Source: Dichetophora obliterata | Lineage: Eukaryota > Arthropoda > Insecta > Diptera > Sciomyzidae | Direction of reading: 5' to 3' | Length of the DNA: 64,000 nucleotides | Assembly (NCBI GenBank): GCA_963920525.1 | Contig: OY986437.1 | Span: forward strand, 96,225,175-96,289,174 | Part shown: positions 46,251-57,799 of the stretch, in pieces | Numbering within the stretch: position 1 is the stretch's first letter | Layout: every line of letters starts with the position of its first letter | The notes under the pieces: model-generated | The model's input: the letters and a program-made list of their open reading frames with translations, nothing else | The model's database searches: none | Told to the model about the DNA's origin: nothing | Program-made: the position numbers and the translations under genes

Positions 46251-47184
46251 TGAACTTTGAAAAATTGTCTTTATATTATTTACTTAAAATAATTTTTAAG
46301 TCTCTATGTATTGTAGTCTTTTCACAATAAATATCAACGCAAGTTGAATTCGTTAAAAAAGTTTTAACGCCATAACTTCTGAACCATTAAAGAACACACT
46401 TTCATTTCGTATCTTTGAGAAGGTAATAGAACGTAAAAAATTTAAAATAATAAAGATGAAAAAATTAAAGCGCCTGTTGCTGGCATTGTATTGTATTAAA
46501 CTTTGAAATTAATAATGGGTCATGTAACTGCAACTTTTTGAAATGTTTAATATTTTTCCCTAAAAATAAAATTTCCAATAATGCCCTATTTACGAAAATT
46601 GCATTTAAATTGACTGAGCTACGTTGTCTCAAAATATACCCTATTTTGGCATTCGCATGGCTATGGGTCCGCGAAAACAATCTTAAAAGCTCAAATTCCT
46701 GATTTGGTTTTCTAAGCAATGAACTAATCTCAGCACAAAATTTGAGCCAAATCGAAAATGGTCAGTGCAACTGATATTACACTTCAATGTGAAATGGGCG
46801 ACGTATTGAAAACAATTTATTCCTACTTTGACGAAATATGTTTAATGAAAATTTTTTATAACATATTGTGGTAAAAAAAATTACTTGAAACATTAAATTT
46901 TGTATGCAAAATCATGCATTGATATTAAAGGCATTGTGTTGAATTTAAAAACGTGATAATTTTTTTCAGTGTATATATTGATTTTGAAAATTATTTTGTA
47001 CTAAATATTTGAAGACACTACTTCAATCATACGAATCGACCTGTAACGTATACATATCCATACGTTTTATATCCATCAATAAACCGATTCCTGAAGATTT
47101 GTGCAACGTTGCCAGTTTCAGCCGCTTCAAGCGAACTCTCGTTTTCGTCGCTTCGTGTATGTATTTTGATAAGTTGCATCAATA
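46251..47184. other. AT-rich spacer
   Basis: No gene or repeat boundary recognised. Confidence 0.4.
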
Positions 47185-47493
47185 ATCAATCAAAAAGTCG
47201 ACTTTGAATTTACTGTAACTTACGGCTTTTCTGATTTTATATGAGGATATTTTCATTATAAATGTTAATATATTTTGAAGAGAACTAAATATGATTTTTT
47301 TTAAAGTATATTTATGAATAAAACTGAGCTTAACCATGCATGCATTTTTAAATAGTATGTTGTACCCGTCGCAGTGATAAGTTACGATACCATTTTGGAA
47401 GTAGTTTGGTACATATTACAAATATTTTATTCGTATTTGTACAAAAATAAATGTATATTGTACGAATACATTTGTTATATTTGTTACATTACC

Positions 47494-48268
47494 CAGAGCT
47501 GTAAAAGATTTGATCACTTTGATTTTAGTGAATCAGTGAGTAAGGAAATAAGAATGAATTCAATGAATTCAAAATTGATTTATAAACAAAATTTTTAATT
47601 CACATGCATTTTTAAAAAAATTATTAATTATTCATTTCTATAATTCATTTTCGATATTCTGAATAATGAACAATTTTTTAATTTATGTGAATGATATTCA
47701 CAAAGAATGCAATTCACAAAGAATTTCAGAATTTTCAATTATTCTGTCTTTATTGATTATTAATTTTTCATTCGTTATTAATTTTAAGTTCATTTTTTGT
47801 ATGTTATTCATTATTCATTTTTTATTCATATTTAATTTTTTATTCATTATCCATATGTTATTCATTATTCATTGTTCATTTTTTATTCATGTTTTATTTA
47901 TGGCTTAGGACTAAAATAAATGAAATATTAATAAGGAATACCAAGTGAATAATGAATAAAGAATTAATAATGAATAACAGAAGAATAATGAATAAAAAAT
48001 GAGAAATGAATAAAAAATTAATTATGAATAAAAAAATTATTGAAAATTCTGAAATTCTTTGTGAATATCATTCACATGAATAAAAACATTATTCATTATG
48101 CTGAATAACGAAAATGAATAATTGAATTAAATAATTAATAATTTCTTTAAAAATTATGTGAATTCAAAATGTTATTAATAAATCAATTTTGAATTCATTG
48201 AATGCATTTTTATGTAGTAATTCAGTTGTACTTACAGTTCTGAATATGAATGTCGATTTACAGCTCTG
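47494..48268. mobile_element. hAT-like MITE carrying an ATTCATT palindrome
   Basis: Ends CAGAGCTGTAAA (47494) and TTTACAGCTCTG (to 48268). The flanks ACATTACC and ACATTTAC agree at 6 of 8 positions, consistent with a decayed 8-bp duplication. The interior is a large palindrome of ATTCATT/AATGAAT simple repeats: blocks such as TTTGTGAATATCATTCACAT and AAATCAATTTTGAATTCATT near 48060-48200 are inverted at 47570-47710. No gene; the frames at 47374-47908 are artefacts. Confidence 0.75.
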
Positions 48269-48306
48269 ACATTTACTAATAACAAAAAAAAAAAACACAT
48301 TCTATC

Positions 48307-48408
48307 TAGTGTCCGACCGAATATTCGGTTACGGCCAGTTTCGGCTATTCGACCAGTTTCGGTTTTGGTTTCAGTTACGGCTGAAATTCCGGTTTCGTTC
48401 GGACACTA
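48307..48408. mobile_element. Tiny hAT-like MITE, 102 bp, TSD ATTCTATC
   Basis: Ends TAGTGTCCGACCGAA and, from the right, TAGTGTCCGAACGAA. An exact 8-bp duplication ATTCTATC flanks it (48299-48306 and 48409-48416). Copy A of the large repeat has no insertion at this position. The interior is GC-rich for the region, with TTCGG/CCGAA motifs. Confidence 0.92.
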
Positions 48409-50000
48409 ATTCTATCTTAGCTGTGGGTTGAACCACGGTTTTTTAGCTTGCGAGCCACGTACTCTTTCAATAGACTGCGGCTACCTTGCAATCATACATT
48501 TCCTTATATTCGGTAATTGTTCAACAAACCAGGCTGAAAGATTTCGGTTGTAAATTTTTTTTAACTCAATTAATACTAAATAGTACGAAGTCATTAATAA
48601 ATACTACTAATGCAATGGAAGAAATTACGATGTTATTCTTACGATAAATTGAGGAATAATAATGAATGACATCCCTATTAGTCGAAGATCATTCTTCGGA
48701 GCAACAGATGATAAGGGGCATTTAAGCCAATAACGTATATGAACTTGTCGATAAGCGAATTTATGTTTTAAAGTAATTAAATACAAGAAGAAAATAAAGT
48801 AAAATGAATTTAAAAAACTAAATGCTTTCCCAAAAGTTGGCTTAAAAAAATCGTTTTTCTGTCATAAAGATGGATATAAATTTGGATAATTTTTTAGTTT
48901 TTCGTAGACTTAAAAATAATTGCTAACAATCTTACAGCATTTTAATTTGAAAAAATTGCAGCGATCTAGACGAGGGAAAAGCTTCTGATTCAAAAGTGAA
49001 AAAAAGTGGAAATTCTAAATAAAGTAGGGTAATTTTAAATCATGCAATAAATTTTAAGAAAATCTGATGGCAAATCCTTTTTAAGAAACCGCTTTCATAT
49101 TAGAATATCTTATGATCAAAAGTTTTTTTATGACTAAAATTGAAATAGGAAACTCAATTTGAAATATTTATTTTATACTTCTTCAAATTCAGGTTTTTTA
49201 ACAGGCGTTAGCAGGCTTATATTACATCTAGAATTCAGAATCAAGCCTTGCAGGGAGATTCTGGAATATGTTTAGAAAATGAATAGAGCCCAAAACCCAT
49301 CCTTACATGTACCGCCTTATATATTTATTCATACGTTTTGAATTAAAAAAAAAATAAATTTTTTTAATAATTCATAAAATAGGTATGTTTCCAAAATCGA
49401 TTTTAGTAATGGGCACGCTGCTAGAACTGATGCATGTTGAAAAAAGAAATAAGTCAGTTGATGTCCATGCGGAAAAAATATCAAGAGTAGCGACTTTTAC
49501 CTCCAAAACCCAAAACTGATAAATTTCAGGCCACTCACAATTGGTTTATGAGTTAAAGGCCTTCAAAACTAAAAAAAATTTTCTAAAATCTTGCTGGTTG
49601 CGTTCATTTAAAAAAAAAATTTTGACATTTTTGTATTCTTTTTTGAAAAAAAAACTTGGGGGCTAAATAGTAATTAATGCGATTTTATTTAGGAATAAAG
49701 GAGAACTCACATTATTAAATTTACTAAATTACTAAGAATATTTGTTGAGAAAAAAATGCTTTGAAAACCATGAAATTTGAAAATGTTTTCGGGCATGATA
49801 CGAGAAAGATTTTTGCCCCGTCTTTGAAATATATACAATTATCTTATGTGTAAAAGCGTGTGTCAACCAGCTTATCATGATAACAAAATTAGTACCAAAA
49901 ATCTCAGAAAATAGAATTATATAGGTTACATTTTATTTATGTGCATTCTTAACTCCTTTATGCCTTTCCGAACCCCCTAGAACAAATCGTGTGGACGCTC

Positions 50001-51440
50001 TTGGAAATATATTCTTAGTGTGTCAGAGTGCGTACCACTTGGAAAATAAATTCGCAATAATGCAATTAACGCAATAGTCTGAAAATGTACAAAATATGCA
50101 GATGTTGTATTCCAGTGCATTGCTGTAGAATAGACTTAGCTATAAACGCGTTTAAACCTATTAGATAGAATAATGTTGCAGACAAGCTTAACGTAGGCTT
50201 AACAACAACAGTCGGTAGGTCGGTAGGTGCATTAAGCTTATTTTCAACTTGTGAAATTAGTTTTACCTATCAAATAGCAATTAATCCCATTAGATGAGCA
50301 TACAAGAGCAACAAACACAAGTGTTATAGCCGATACACATTGACTGCAACAGGCGTTCTCCGACAAAACGAAAACTTGTCGTCAGAGAGAAATGTCGCAG
50401 TATTCTCAACGACTTGATTGCAATGAACGCAACAGCGACAGTCTGTTTTTCATACAAAAGCTTAGTATGCTGTAGAAGCAAAAAGAAATCTTCCGTAAGC
50501 AATGCATTGCGTTTTTGACAGTGAAAAGGTAGCGACATTTTTTTTCGTTGGTTATTACGCTGTTGAATGAAAAATTGGTTCAATGCAGCGAAGTTCACAA
50601 CCACGATTGGAGAGTGAAAATGTAAAAATTTCGCTGTCTTTTATATGTCTTGACATTCAGCGTGGAAATTTGACATTCAACAATAACGTTCAACTGACAC
50701 ATTCAACAAACAGGTTATAGTAAGTATGTGTTAGTGTTGAGTCTACACTAAAATTTCGCATGTAAAATTAAATGCCTAAAAATTTTCGTTCCTACAGCAT
50801 ACTAAGCTTAAACTAAACTAAGCTAAAACATAAACAAAGTCTTCTATGTTCGCTCTTGTCATCTATCAAATTAGAAATAGATTGAAGTCGGGGGCAGTGG
50901 TCGTCCTATCTCTTTGTCGTGCCGTCTTCAAAAAATACATCTTCAAAAGAAAACATGCGTTCTATTTTTTGACAATTGGCGTTCGTCACTTGTCGCAGTC
51001 AATGTGTATCGACTATTAAATGCAATTCAATATTGTCCACATTCAGCGCAGACAACTGTTGTGAACTGCAATGGTAGCGCTACCTTAGTAAGCGATGTTT
51101 TCCTCTGTATGTGTTGCTACTCTACACTTCAGAAATTAGATTTAATTTAATTGTATATAATTTTAATGTAAATTTAATTCAATTGCAAAGGTTTCTCACT
51201 TAAATTTGCTTCGTTCTTTCTATGTTTTTTTAATTTAACAGCGTCAGTAGCAGCAGAAACAGTTATGTTCTTGTAGCATAGAATTTTTCGCTCGATTAAA
51301 TGGCGTCTGATACCTGATCAGCTTTAGTGAGCATTACCAAAATTTTACCATTCAACGAATTTTTACACAACAGTTGCCAACTGTTGTCTGCGCTGACTGA
51401 GGCCATTTACGGTGTACTCAGCAACATGTTGCCGAAATTC
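50001..51440. repeat. Cluster of nested inverted repeats, foldback-like
   Basis: Three inverted pairs are visible. CGATACACATTGACTGC at 50331 pairs with 50995-51012; AAGCTTAGTATGCTGTAG at 50458 pairs with 50792-50810; CAGCGCAGACAACTGTTGTG at 51045 pairs with 51370-51399. The first two are concentric, giving a 700-bp foldback centred near 50640. The third overlaps its right arm. Frames at 50290-50604 and 50914-51150 are opposite-strand copies of the same arms and so not independent genes. Confidence 0.65.
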
Positions 51441-52603
51441 TTTTATATACGATGTAGTGAAGAATGACTAAATATATGACTTCTGTGCAGACAAGCGATT
51501 AGCTATTTAATTGATAATCAATAAAATAGTACAATTGGGAATAACGTAGTGACAGAATCAGAGTTATAAGATCAGCGCATATTGGCACTTCAATGAAGGG
51601 CGCTCAATAGGACCTCAAGTTTCGAGCTTTTATAAATCTTAATTGGTTTTCTTGTGTCTCAAAATCTTAAGTGGCCGCAGGCACACTAAAGAAAAATCGC
51701 TGCTTGGCACAACAACAACATCCACTTACAATCGCCATCACCAGCAGTGCATCTGACAGCCCCCATCAACTCACCATCAAATTTTTATGTTAAGCATTTA
51801 AAATTGTTGCTTCTTTTACCGCGCACACTTTGTATATAGGTACATACCTTGTTTTATTTTAAATGCAATCAATTCATTATTTATTATCAATAGAGAGAAA
51901 AATGAAACGTGTTGGGCGTGTGGTGCCATACGTTCGGCGTTTATTATTTCTGCACTCTTTATAATTGGAATACTTCAAATTGATTTTTCTGCTTTTTCTT
52001 TGGGGAAATCAAATCATATGCTTTTAATATGTTTCTTTAATATAATTGGTTTTGGTTTGTGTGCATGACTTTTCGATTTATTCTTTGTTATTTTATTTTG
52101 TGATTGTCGAGTTTCAATATTGCTTTATTTATAAATAGACACATTTCTGTCTTTGATCCGTGGATCTGTAACGCAAACAAACATTGAGTTTATAGAAGTT
52201 AAATATGGATTTTTTGAAATATTTCTTTTAGTTATAGATAATTTTAGTTACAATAGCTTGCTACTGAATAGTAATTTCAACAATTTAACACAAGAAATTC
52301 TAGTACGAAACTAACGATTCTAAGGACACATTTTAGTACAATTTTGGCGGAATTTTTCAATGTAAAGTCACTAGCCGGGGTTGGATTTTCATCTGAGCCT
52401 CATTTTGCTCCCATTTAAGAAACAAAAAGGTAAAAAGCCTTGAATTCAAACTAAGGTAACGATACATAATAAAAAAAAGCAAACTTGTTCAAAAGTACTT
52501 CCAATTGACAGAATAAAGTGGGGATGTGAAATATGTCCTTTTGCGGATGCGAATGCAAACCTATAAAAAGTATTTCGCGGCATGAGAATGCGGATATTTT
52601 AAC
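51441..52603. other. Spacer, host-like in part
   Basis: No gene found. At 51660-51800 the composition is balanced, with CAACAACAACATCCACTTAC and CATCACCAGCAG runs, suggesting unique host DNA between elements. Confidence 0.35.
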
Positions 52604-52607
52604 ATAT

Positions 52608-53172
52608 GATGAATTTCATGTAAAAATCGAGATGCATTGAACCCGACCCCCTCATATATCGATGAAATTTTGTTCATAGCTAAATTTGATTAATAAAAAC
52701 AAGCTCTCATTTTTATAAATGACTGTTTTGTGATTTTTTGGGCGTGGCACAGTGGGAAAGTTTTCGAAAAAACGCGAAAATGGTCAAAAAGAGCTCCATT
52801 TAAACTACAATAACTCAGAATCGGCTGAACCGATTTCCATGATCTTGGTATCATTAAAAAGATATTTTAACAGGCTTTATGACACGTTTTATGACACAAA
52901 AAAAATTACACTGTAAAAAATTTATAAAAAAAATAAAATTTTAACTAACGAAAAATCCAAAAAGATCAAGGGTTTTTTTACAGTGTATTACTTTTTTAGA
53001 AAGGTTTATCCTTCACCTATACCATATCAAAAAATAAAAATGGGTTCTTTTTTAGTTTTTTTTATATAATTTTTTAAGTAGTGTCACTTCTAGTAATTGC
53101 CCTTATATTTTATATTTACAGGTTAAATAAATAAACATAGTCCTAGGAAAATTATGAATATGTTTTAACCCC
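52608..53172. repeat. Left terminal inverted repeat of the 4.9-kb transposon
   Basis: Pairs with 56948-57478 and, beyond the nested insertion, with 55747-55790. The motif AATTTTTTAAGTAGTGTCAC at 53068 is repeated directly at 53173, just inside the TIR. A frame that stays open in the right TIR (57008-57391) is a by-product. Confidence 0.88.
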
Positions 53173-53398
53173 AATTTTTTAAGTAGTGTCACTTCTAGTA
53201 ATACGTACCGAAAGTTTTCGAAATAATTCGAATAACAGCGAAAATATCAGGTTACATTCTTACACATTTACAAAATAGTTCAACAATTATAACATTTTTT
53301 AAATGTTTACAAATAAAAAACCATCAACAATTGTTTATATTATTTGCCATGTTTTTATTAATTTGTGTTTTCTTTTTTTTACATTTTTTTTAAGTTAA

Positions 53399-55616
53399 TT
53401 ATTTGTAAGAAATTTTGCGCTGCTCAAATTTGGCACAGTCAGAATATCTGCGCACATGTACAAAAGTTTCATTTATCGGAATGAATGAATGAAAGCCTTG
53501 AGTTCCTGTTATAGTTTGAGCTTCTTTATATCTTGAAAATAGCTTTTCTTTAACGTTGTTGTATTCGTCAGCATCTGCGTAAGCAACTTGTATGGTAGTC
53601 TTATATGTTTCTGATGCCCAGTGATAGAGTTGCCTCGTTGTCTGGATTTCATTTTTATTTGCAATACTATAATTTCGAGCACCTCTCTTCAATGTTCCTC
53701 CGATTCCATCACATGCAGATTTTCCGTGACTGGTAGCATAAAAGTGCCATTCAGCGTCAATACCAAAATCAGATTTGTGATGGCATAAATTAATGAAGTT
53801 ATATTTATTTTTATATTGTGCTCCTGCACCATCTGATACGTAAATGATTTTATTAATATTGTTGGTTATATTGGCCTTCACGAACTGTATCATTTTTGAA
53901 ATATATAGATGAACTGCTATACTATCATGGGTATTGCAATCAGATATTATGGCGAAGCTTTTATGAGTTAATTTATCGTTATCTGAAAATAAACAAACAA
54001 AGGAAAAAAAACAAATAAATAAAAAATATTAAATATTTTGATGAGTGTGGATGGATGTGTTTACTAATACCAAAGTATTAAAATAATGACCTATGTAATA
54101 AATAACGAACGGATGTATTGTAGCCTGATCATTATTCCAGTGGTATCCTTGCACGGCATCTTGTACAAGAAATGCATAATTTTCAGCAAAGTCCATTTGA
54201 ATTAACATTTCTCCTGATAACAGCGCCGCTCTTTTATTGCTGATAAATTCAGATTGCGCTTTGCTATGAAATGATGCGGAATCAGAACTTTGATGTGTTT
54301 AGTAAAATCGCTGACAAATGATTCTGGGTTGGTGGTTAACGTTTCCAGAACACATCTAATCGTTGTATTCCACTTTTTGTATATTATTTCTTCAGTTTGG
54401 TTATTTTCAAAATGTTTTAGCACATGCGTTTTTAGATTATTCAAATTTTTGAAGCAGTGACCACACATTGAAACGCAACACTCGCTTTTTTCTATGTCAC
54501 CATCACAAACAACGAATTTGAGAACATCTTTGTAGTCGGTAAATGTGCATTCTCTTTCAATACAAATTGATTTTAAGCCACTTTTTTCAAACCTCAATTT
54601 CATATTCTGATGCAATGTGCATACACAGATATTTTGCTGGTTTCCAACTCCAAGTTTCATACAATTTTTTGGCCTTAACATTGTAAATTTTGTAAAACCC
54701 ACTTTGGCCAAGGGATGTTTTTTTTAAATTCGTAGTAAGATTTGCGTAGTGAAGATAACATCAGTCTTTTTTGAACTTTTTCACGTAAGTTTCCTTGTTT
54801 AACAGTAATTGAATCTTGCGATCCTGGCATCATTCGGCTAATTTCATCATCTTCATAAAATAACTTGACTGTGCTTAGAGTTTCGGTTGGTAAACTACGT
54901 GTGCTCATTTTTAAAAGATTGATATCTGCAAACTTCGTTTTATTCCTTTGGATATCTTTACTTTTTTTGATACAATCGTGAGATATATCATCCCCAAAAC
55001 GATCTTTAATTTCTGCGTGACTCATATTGATTGGTAAGACAGATAAAAGTTTTTGCTTTTCCAAAAGATTTGAGCTGTTCTCTATTTGATATTTGATGTT
55101 TTGCAAAATTTCTTCGTAAATGGCTTTGACGTTTTCAAGTTGCGCTGACAAATCAGACAATGGATCAGCTCCAAGTGAATCTGCTACATTTTCCAAAATT
55201 TGCAGTGATTTTCTATTTCTGTATGCATCTCGTTTGATATATTTCCTCTTAAGAGGCGACATTTGGTTTGGTAGATGAGGAATAATATGATCATTTATAT
55301 TTTCAATGAGTTCGTTGGTTTCGATGTTTGCATTACGGCTGGTACAAGTTGGAAGTTCATTCAATTCTTCCCTAATTTCATCGCTGGGCGTTGTTGGTAA
55401 ATAATTTGAGACTTCATTCTGCTTCACGTTGGATTCATTACGACTGCGCGCTTTTCTCAGTGTATTCCGGCAAGTTTCGCAAATACGGCTACAATGAATG
55501 CTGGCGACAGCTGGAAAATATTCAATTATATTTGCAGCCTCGTTTTCACTTATTTTACGAAGCGAAGCGCAACATTTATTAGATATTTTTATGCATCTGT
55601 ATTCATATTCACTCAA
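53399..55616 (-). pseudogene. Transposase-like gene, two exons, two frameshifts
   Basis: Translation starts at ATG 55616. Residues 1-60 form a Cys-rich segment (C8, C15, C16, C42, C46, C49), then an acidic/linker region and a helical region (SDLSAQLENVKAIYEEILQN). The frame breaks at an A-run near 54720, where eight A are present, and continues as LAKVGFTKFTMLRPKNC, CVCTLHQN and CCVSMCGHCFKNL (a Cys/His zinc-like region). It breaks again near 54265 and continues as SKAQSEFISNKRAALLSGEM and DFAENYAFLVQDAVQGYHW, ending VIYY at 54091. A GT-AG intron (54090-53983; donor ATAG/GTCATT, acceptor TTTTCAG/AT) joins in frame to DNDKLTHKSFAIISDCN. Exon 2 then reads VSDGAGAQYKNKYNFINLCH and HGKSACDGIGG and stops at 53399. 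The DFAENY and SDGAGAQYKNK aspartates look like an RNase H-type catalytic core; the third acidic residue is uncertain. Similar proteins occur as multicopy uncharacterised proteins in arthropods and cnidarians (memory, unchecked). Confidence 0.75.
53983..54090 (-). other. Predicted 108-bp intron of the transposase-like gene
   Basis: The minus-strand donor GTCATT follows ATAG. The acceptor ends in a pyrimidine-rich TTTGTTTATTTTCAG. Removing it joins VIYYI to DNDKLTHKSF without a stop, whereas reading through meets stops. Typical short insect intron. Confidence 0.75.
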
Positions 55617-55790
55617 ATTTTTAAAATATACGCGTAAAAATTGTAATGGGATATCTTGGCTTCTCGAAACTGTTTATAATTATAAATTTCGGTACGTTCA
55701 TCAGGTGCATTTATATAGCAATTTTTAAGGCAAGCAAGAACTTTTTGGGGTTAAAACATATTCATAATTTTCCTGGGACAATGTTTATTT

Positions 55791-56947
55791 ACACAGTACA
55801 ACATTTTTCAGTTCATTGATTGCCAACTCAATTCTGAGAACTGTATGTAAAATTAAACCCAAAAAGAAGAATTTCTGCATCATTCGTTTTGTCTTCTTAC
55901 CTGCCAAAATATTATTAATATCGATTTGAAGTTAGTAACTATCGTATAGGGGAATTTTTCACGTTTTATGCACAACAATATTTGGAGAAAACATTGACAC
56001 CTTTTTTATGATTCTGAGAATTAAAAAAAAAAGGAATAAACAAAATAATAAATAAACCCACATTTAAGGGTGCTGATTATTTGGAAAGTTTTGCACAATT
56101 TGAAACGTACAAGTGCTGAATCAGGTATGTATATAGCCAGCCACCCTTAAAATATGTGCCCATTTATAAGTACCGTAAAATATTGAAAAATACGTAGTAT
56201 TTATAGGTGTGCATTGATCGATTTTTGTCATTCAGGCAGTGCCGACGAACGCGAACAGTGAAAGTGATTTTTCTCCAGTTTTTTAAAAGTGAATAACAAC
56301 AAAACATGAAATATATCAATATGGAAAACAACAAGTACCCAAATTTGGATGAATTTTGTTACGTTTGTGGTCATATCGTCCGAAAAAGATCGAAAAAATT
56401 TGTTTACTGAGCAATTCAAAATTTTTTTATTTTAAGGGTGGTGGCTATAACTGATTTTTGAAATTCATACCTTTACTCAATTGTGAATAAAAGCGAAACT
56501 CATGCATCGATTTTCATGATCTTTGTCTCATTTTGCTCATAGGTTATGTGACTTTGCGAAAAAGTAACTAGACTTGAAACTTATTTCCGTTTTGTATTTT
56601 TTATTTATTTAAAAAAAAAATATTTTTTTTCTTCATGCGCTTATTTTTAACTTGGAAACTGTGGCTTTTATAGGAAAACAATATATGAACAGATTAAGGA
56701 AATTGTAATTTTTAATTTTTTAAAATTTATTTCAACTAAATCGGGCTAGTGGTTGTCGAGCTATGTCAAACAACAGGGCCTAAAACGTGATAAATTCCCC
56801 AATACGATAGTACTAACTCCAAATCGATATTAAAAATATTTTGGCAGGTAAGAAGACAAAACGAATGATGCAGAAATTCTTATTTTTGGGTCTTATTTCA
56901 CATACAGTTCTCAGAATTGAGTTGGCAAATCATGTGTTGTACTGTGT
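55791..56947. mobile_element. Foldback-type element nested in the right TIR, 1157 bp
   Basis: Ends ACACAGTACAAC (55791) and GTTGTACTGTGT (to 56947). The inverted arms are about 170 bp (55791-55965 and 56795-56947), with shared blocks CAATTCTGAGAACTGTATGT and TCATTCGTTTTGTCTTCTTA. TATTT flanks both sides (55786-55790 and 56948-56952). Deleting it restores collinearity with the left TIR of the host element at 53126-53140. The roughly 830-bp centre has no recognised gene. Confidence 0.82.
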
Positions 56948-57478
56948 TATTTTACCTGTAAATATAAAATATAAGGGCAATTACTAGAAGTGACACTACT
57001 TAAAAAATTATATAAAAAAAACTAAAAAAGAACCCATTTTTATTTTTTGATATGGTATAGGTGAAGGATAAACCTTTCTAAGAAAGTAATACACTGTAAA
57101 AAAACCCTTGATCTTTTTGGATTTTTCGTTAGTTAAAATTTTCTTTTTTTTTAATTTTTTACAGTGTAATTTTTTTTTTGTGTCATAAAACGTGTCATAA
57201 AGCCTGTTAAAATATCTTTTTAATGATACCAAGATCATGGAAATCGGTTCAGCCGATTCTGAGTTATTGTAGTTTAAATGGAGCTCTTTTTGACCATTTT
57301 CGCGTTTTTTCGAAAACTTTCCCACTGTGCCACGCCCAAAAAATCGCAAAACAGTCCTTTCTAAAAATGAGAGTTTGTTTGTATTGATCAAATTTAGCTA
57401 TGAACAAAATTTCATCGATATTTGAGGTGGTCGGGTTCAAAATTTCAGTTTTATCTCGATTTTTAAATGAAATTCATC
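56948..57478. repeat. Right terminal inverted repeat of the 4.9-kb transposon, outer part
   Basis: Inverted copy of the outer 520 bp of the left TIR, with indels in A/T runs. Its inner continuation (55747-55790) is separated from it by the nested element. Confidence 0.88.
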
Positions 57479-57531
57479 ATATAGTATATAAATTATATAT
57501 AATTTAATATAATATATGTACGTAGATAGTT

Positions 57532-57676
57532 TAACCGCCTAGTGTTGTAAATTGAAAACGCAAACCAACGACAAGCAAGATACGAGAAGCAATAGAATTT
57601 CATATAGAAAAAGTATTGCTTCTCGTGTCTTACTTGTCGTTTGTTTGCGTTTTCGATTTACAACATTGGGCGGTAA
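57532..57676. repeat. Perfect-looking hairpin, arms about 63 bp
   Basis: Left arm TAACCGCCTAGTGTTGTAAA ... CGAGAAGCAATA pairs with TATTGCTTCTCG ... TTTACAACATTGGGCGGTAA. The loop is about 18 bp. It sits at the left edge of the compound foldback region. Confidence 0.88.
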
Positions 57677-57799
57677 AAAATAGAACGCTTATGATAAGAA
57701 GACTGAAGTTATTCAATTACAACTGTAAATATAAATTTATTTTGCAAGTTTTTTGTGTAAGTATTTTTATATACATATATATAAAGCGTTATAAAAATA

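Larger units (their letters stand above)
47185..50000. repeat. Large dispersed repeat, copy B
   Basis: The collinear, diverged partner of copy A (27105-29550) in the same orientation. It lacks the Harbinger-like MITE of copy A and instead contains two other insertions (47494-48268 and 48307-48408). The right limit is near 50000, where GGACGC(T/C)C aligns with copy A at about 29532. Confidence 0.8.
52608..57478 (-). mobile_element. DNA transposon, 4.9 kb, long TIRs, transposase gene
   Basis: The ends GATGAATTTCAT and its complement are flanked by ATAT on both sides (52604-52607 and 57479-57482). ATAT is either a 4-bp target duplication or the palindromic tip of the TIR. The inverted repeats are about 560 bp and well conserved: GGGCGTGGCACAGTGGGAAA at 52740 is inverted near 57340. 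A two-exon transposase-like gene lies between them on the minus strand, and a separate 1157-bp element is nested in the right TIR. The gene has frameshifts, so this copy is probably immobile. The superfamily is unassigned; a 4-bp target would be compatible with Sola-type elements, but I could not test that. Confidence 0.85.

Noticed and set aside
47374..47908. Phe/Ile-rich frames
   Set aside because: Translations of ATTCATT simple repeats in a MITE.
50290..51150. 104- and 78-codon frames on opposite strands
   Set aside because: They occupy the two arms of an inverted repeat and share no recognisable domain.
57008..57391. 127-codon minus-strand frame
   Set aside because: Lies entirely within the right TIR; the left TIR shows the same sequence with stops, so it is not a gene.
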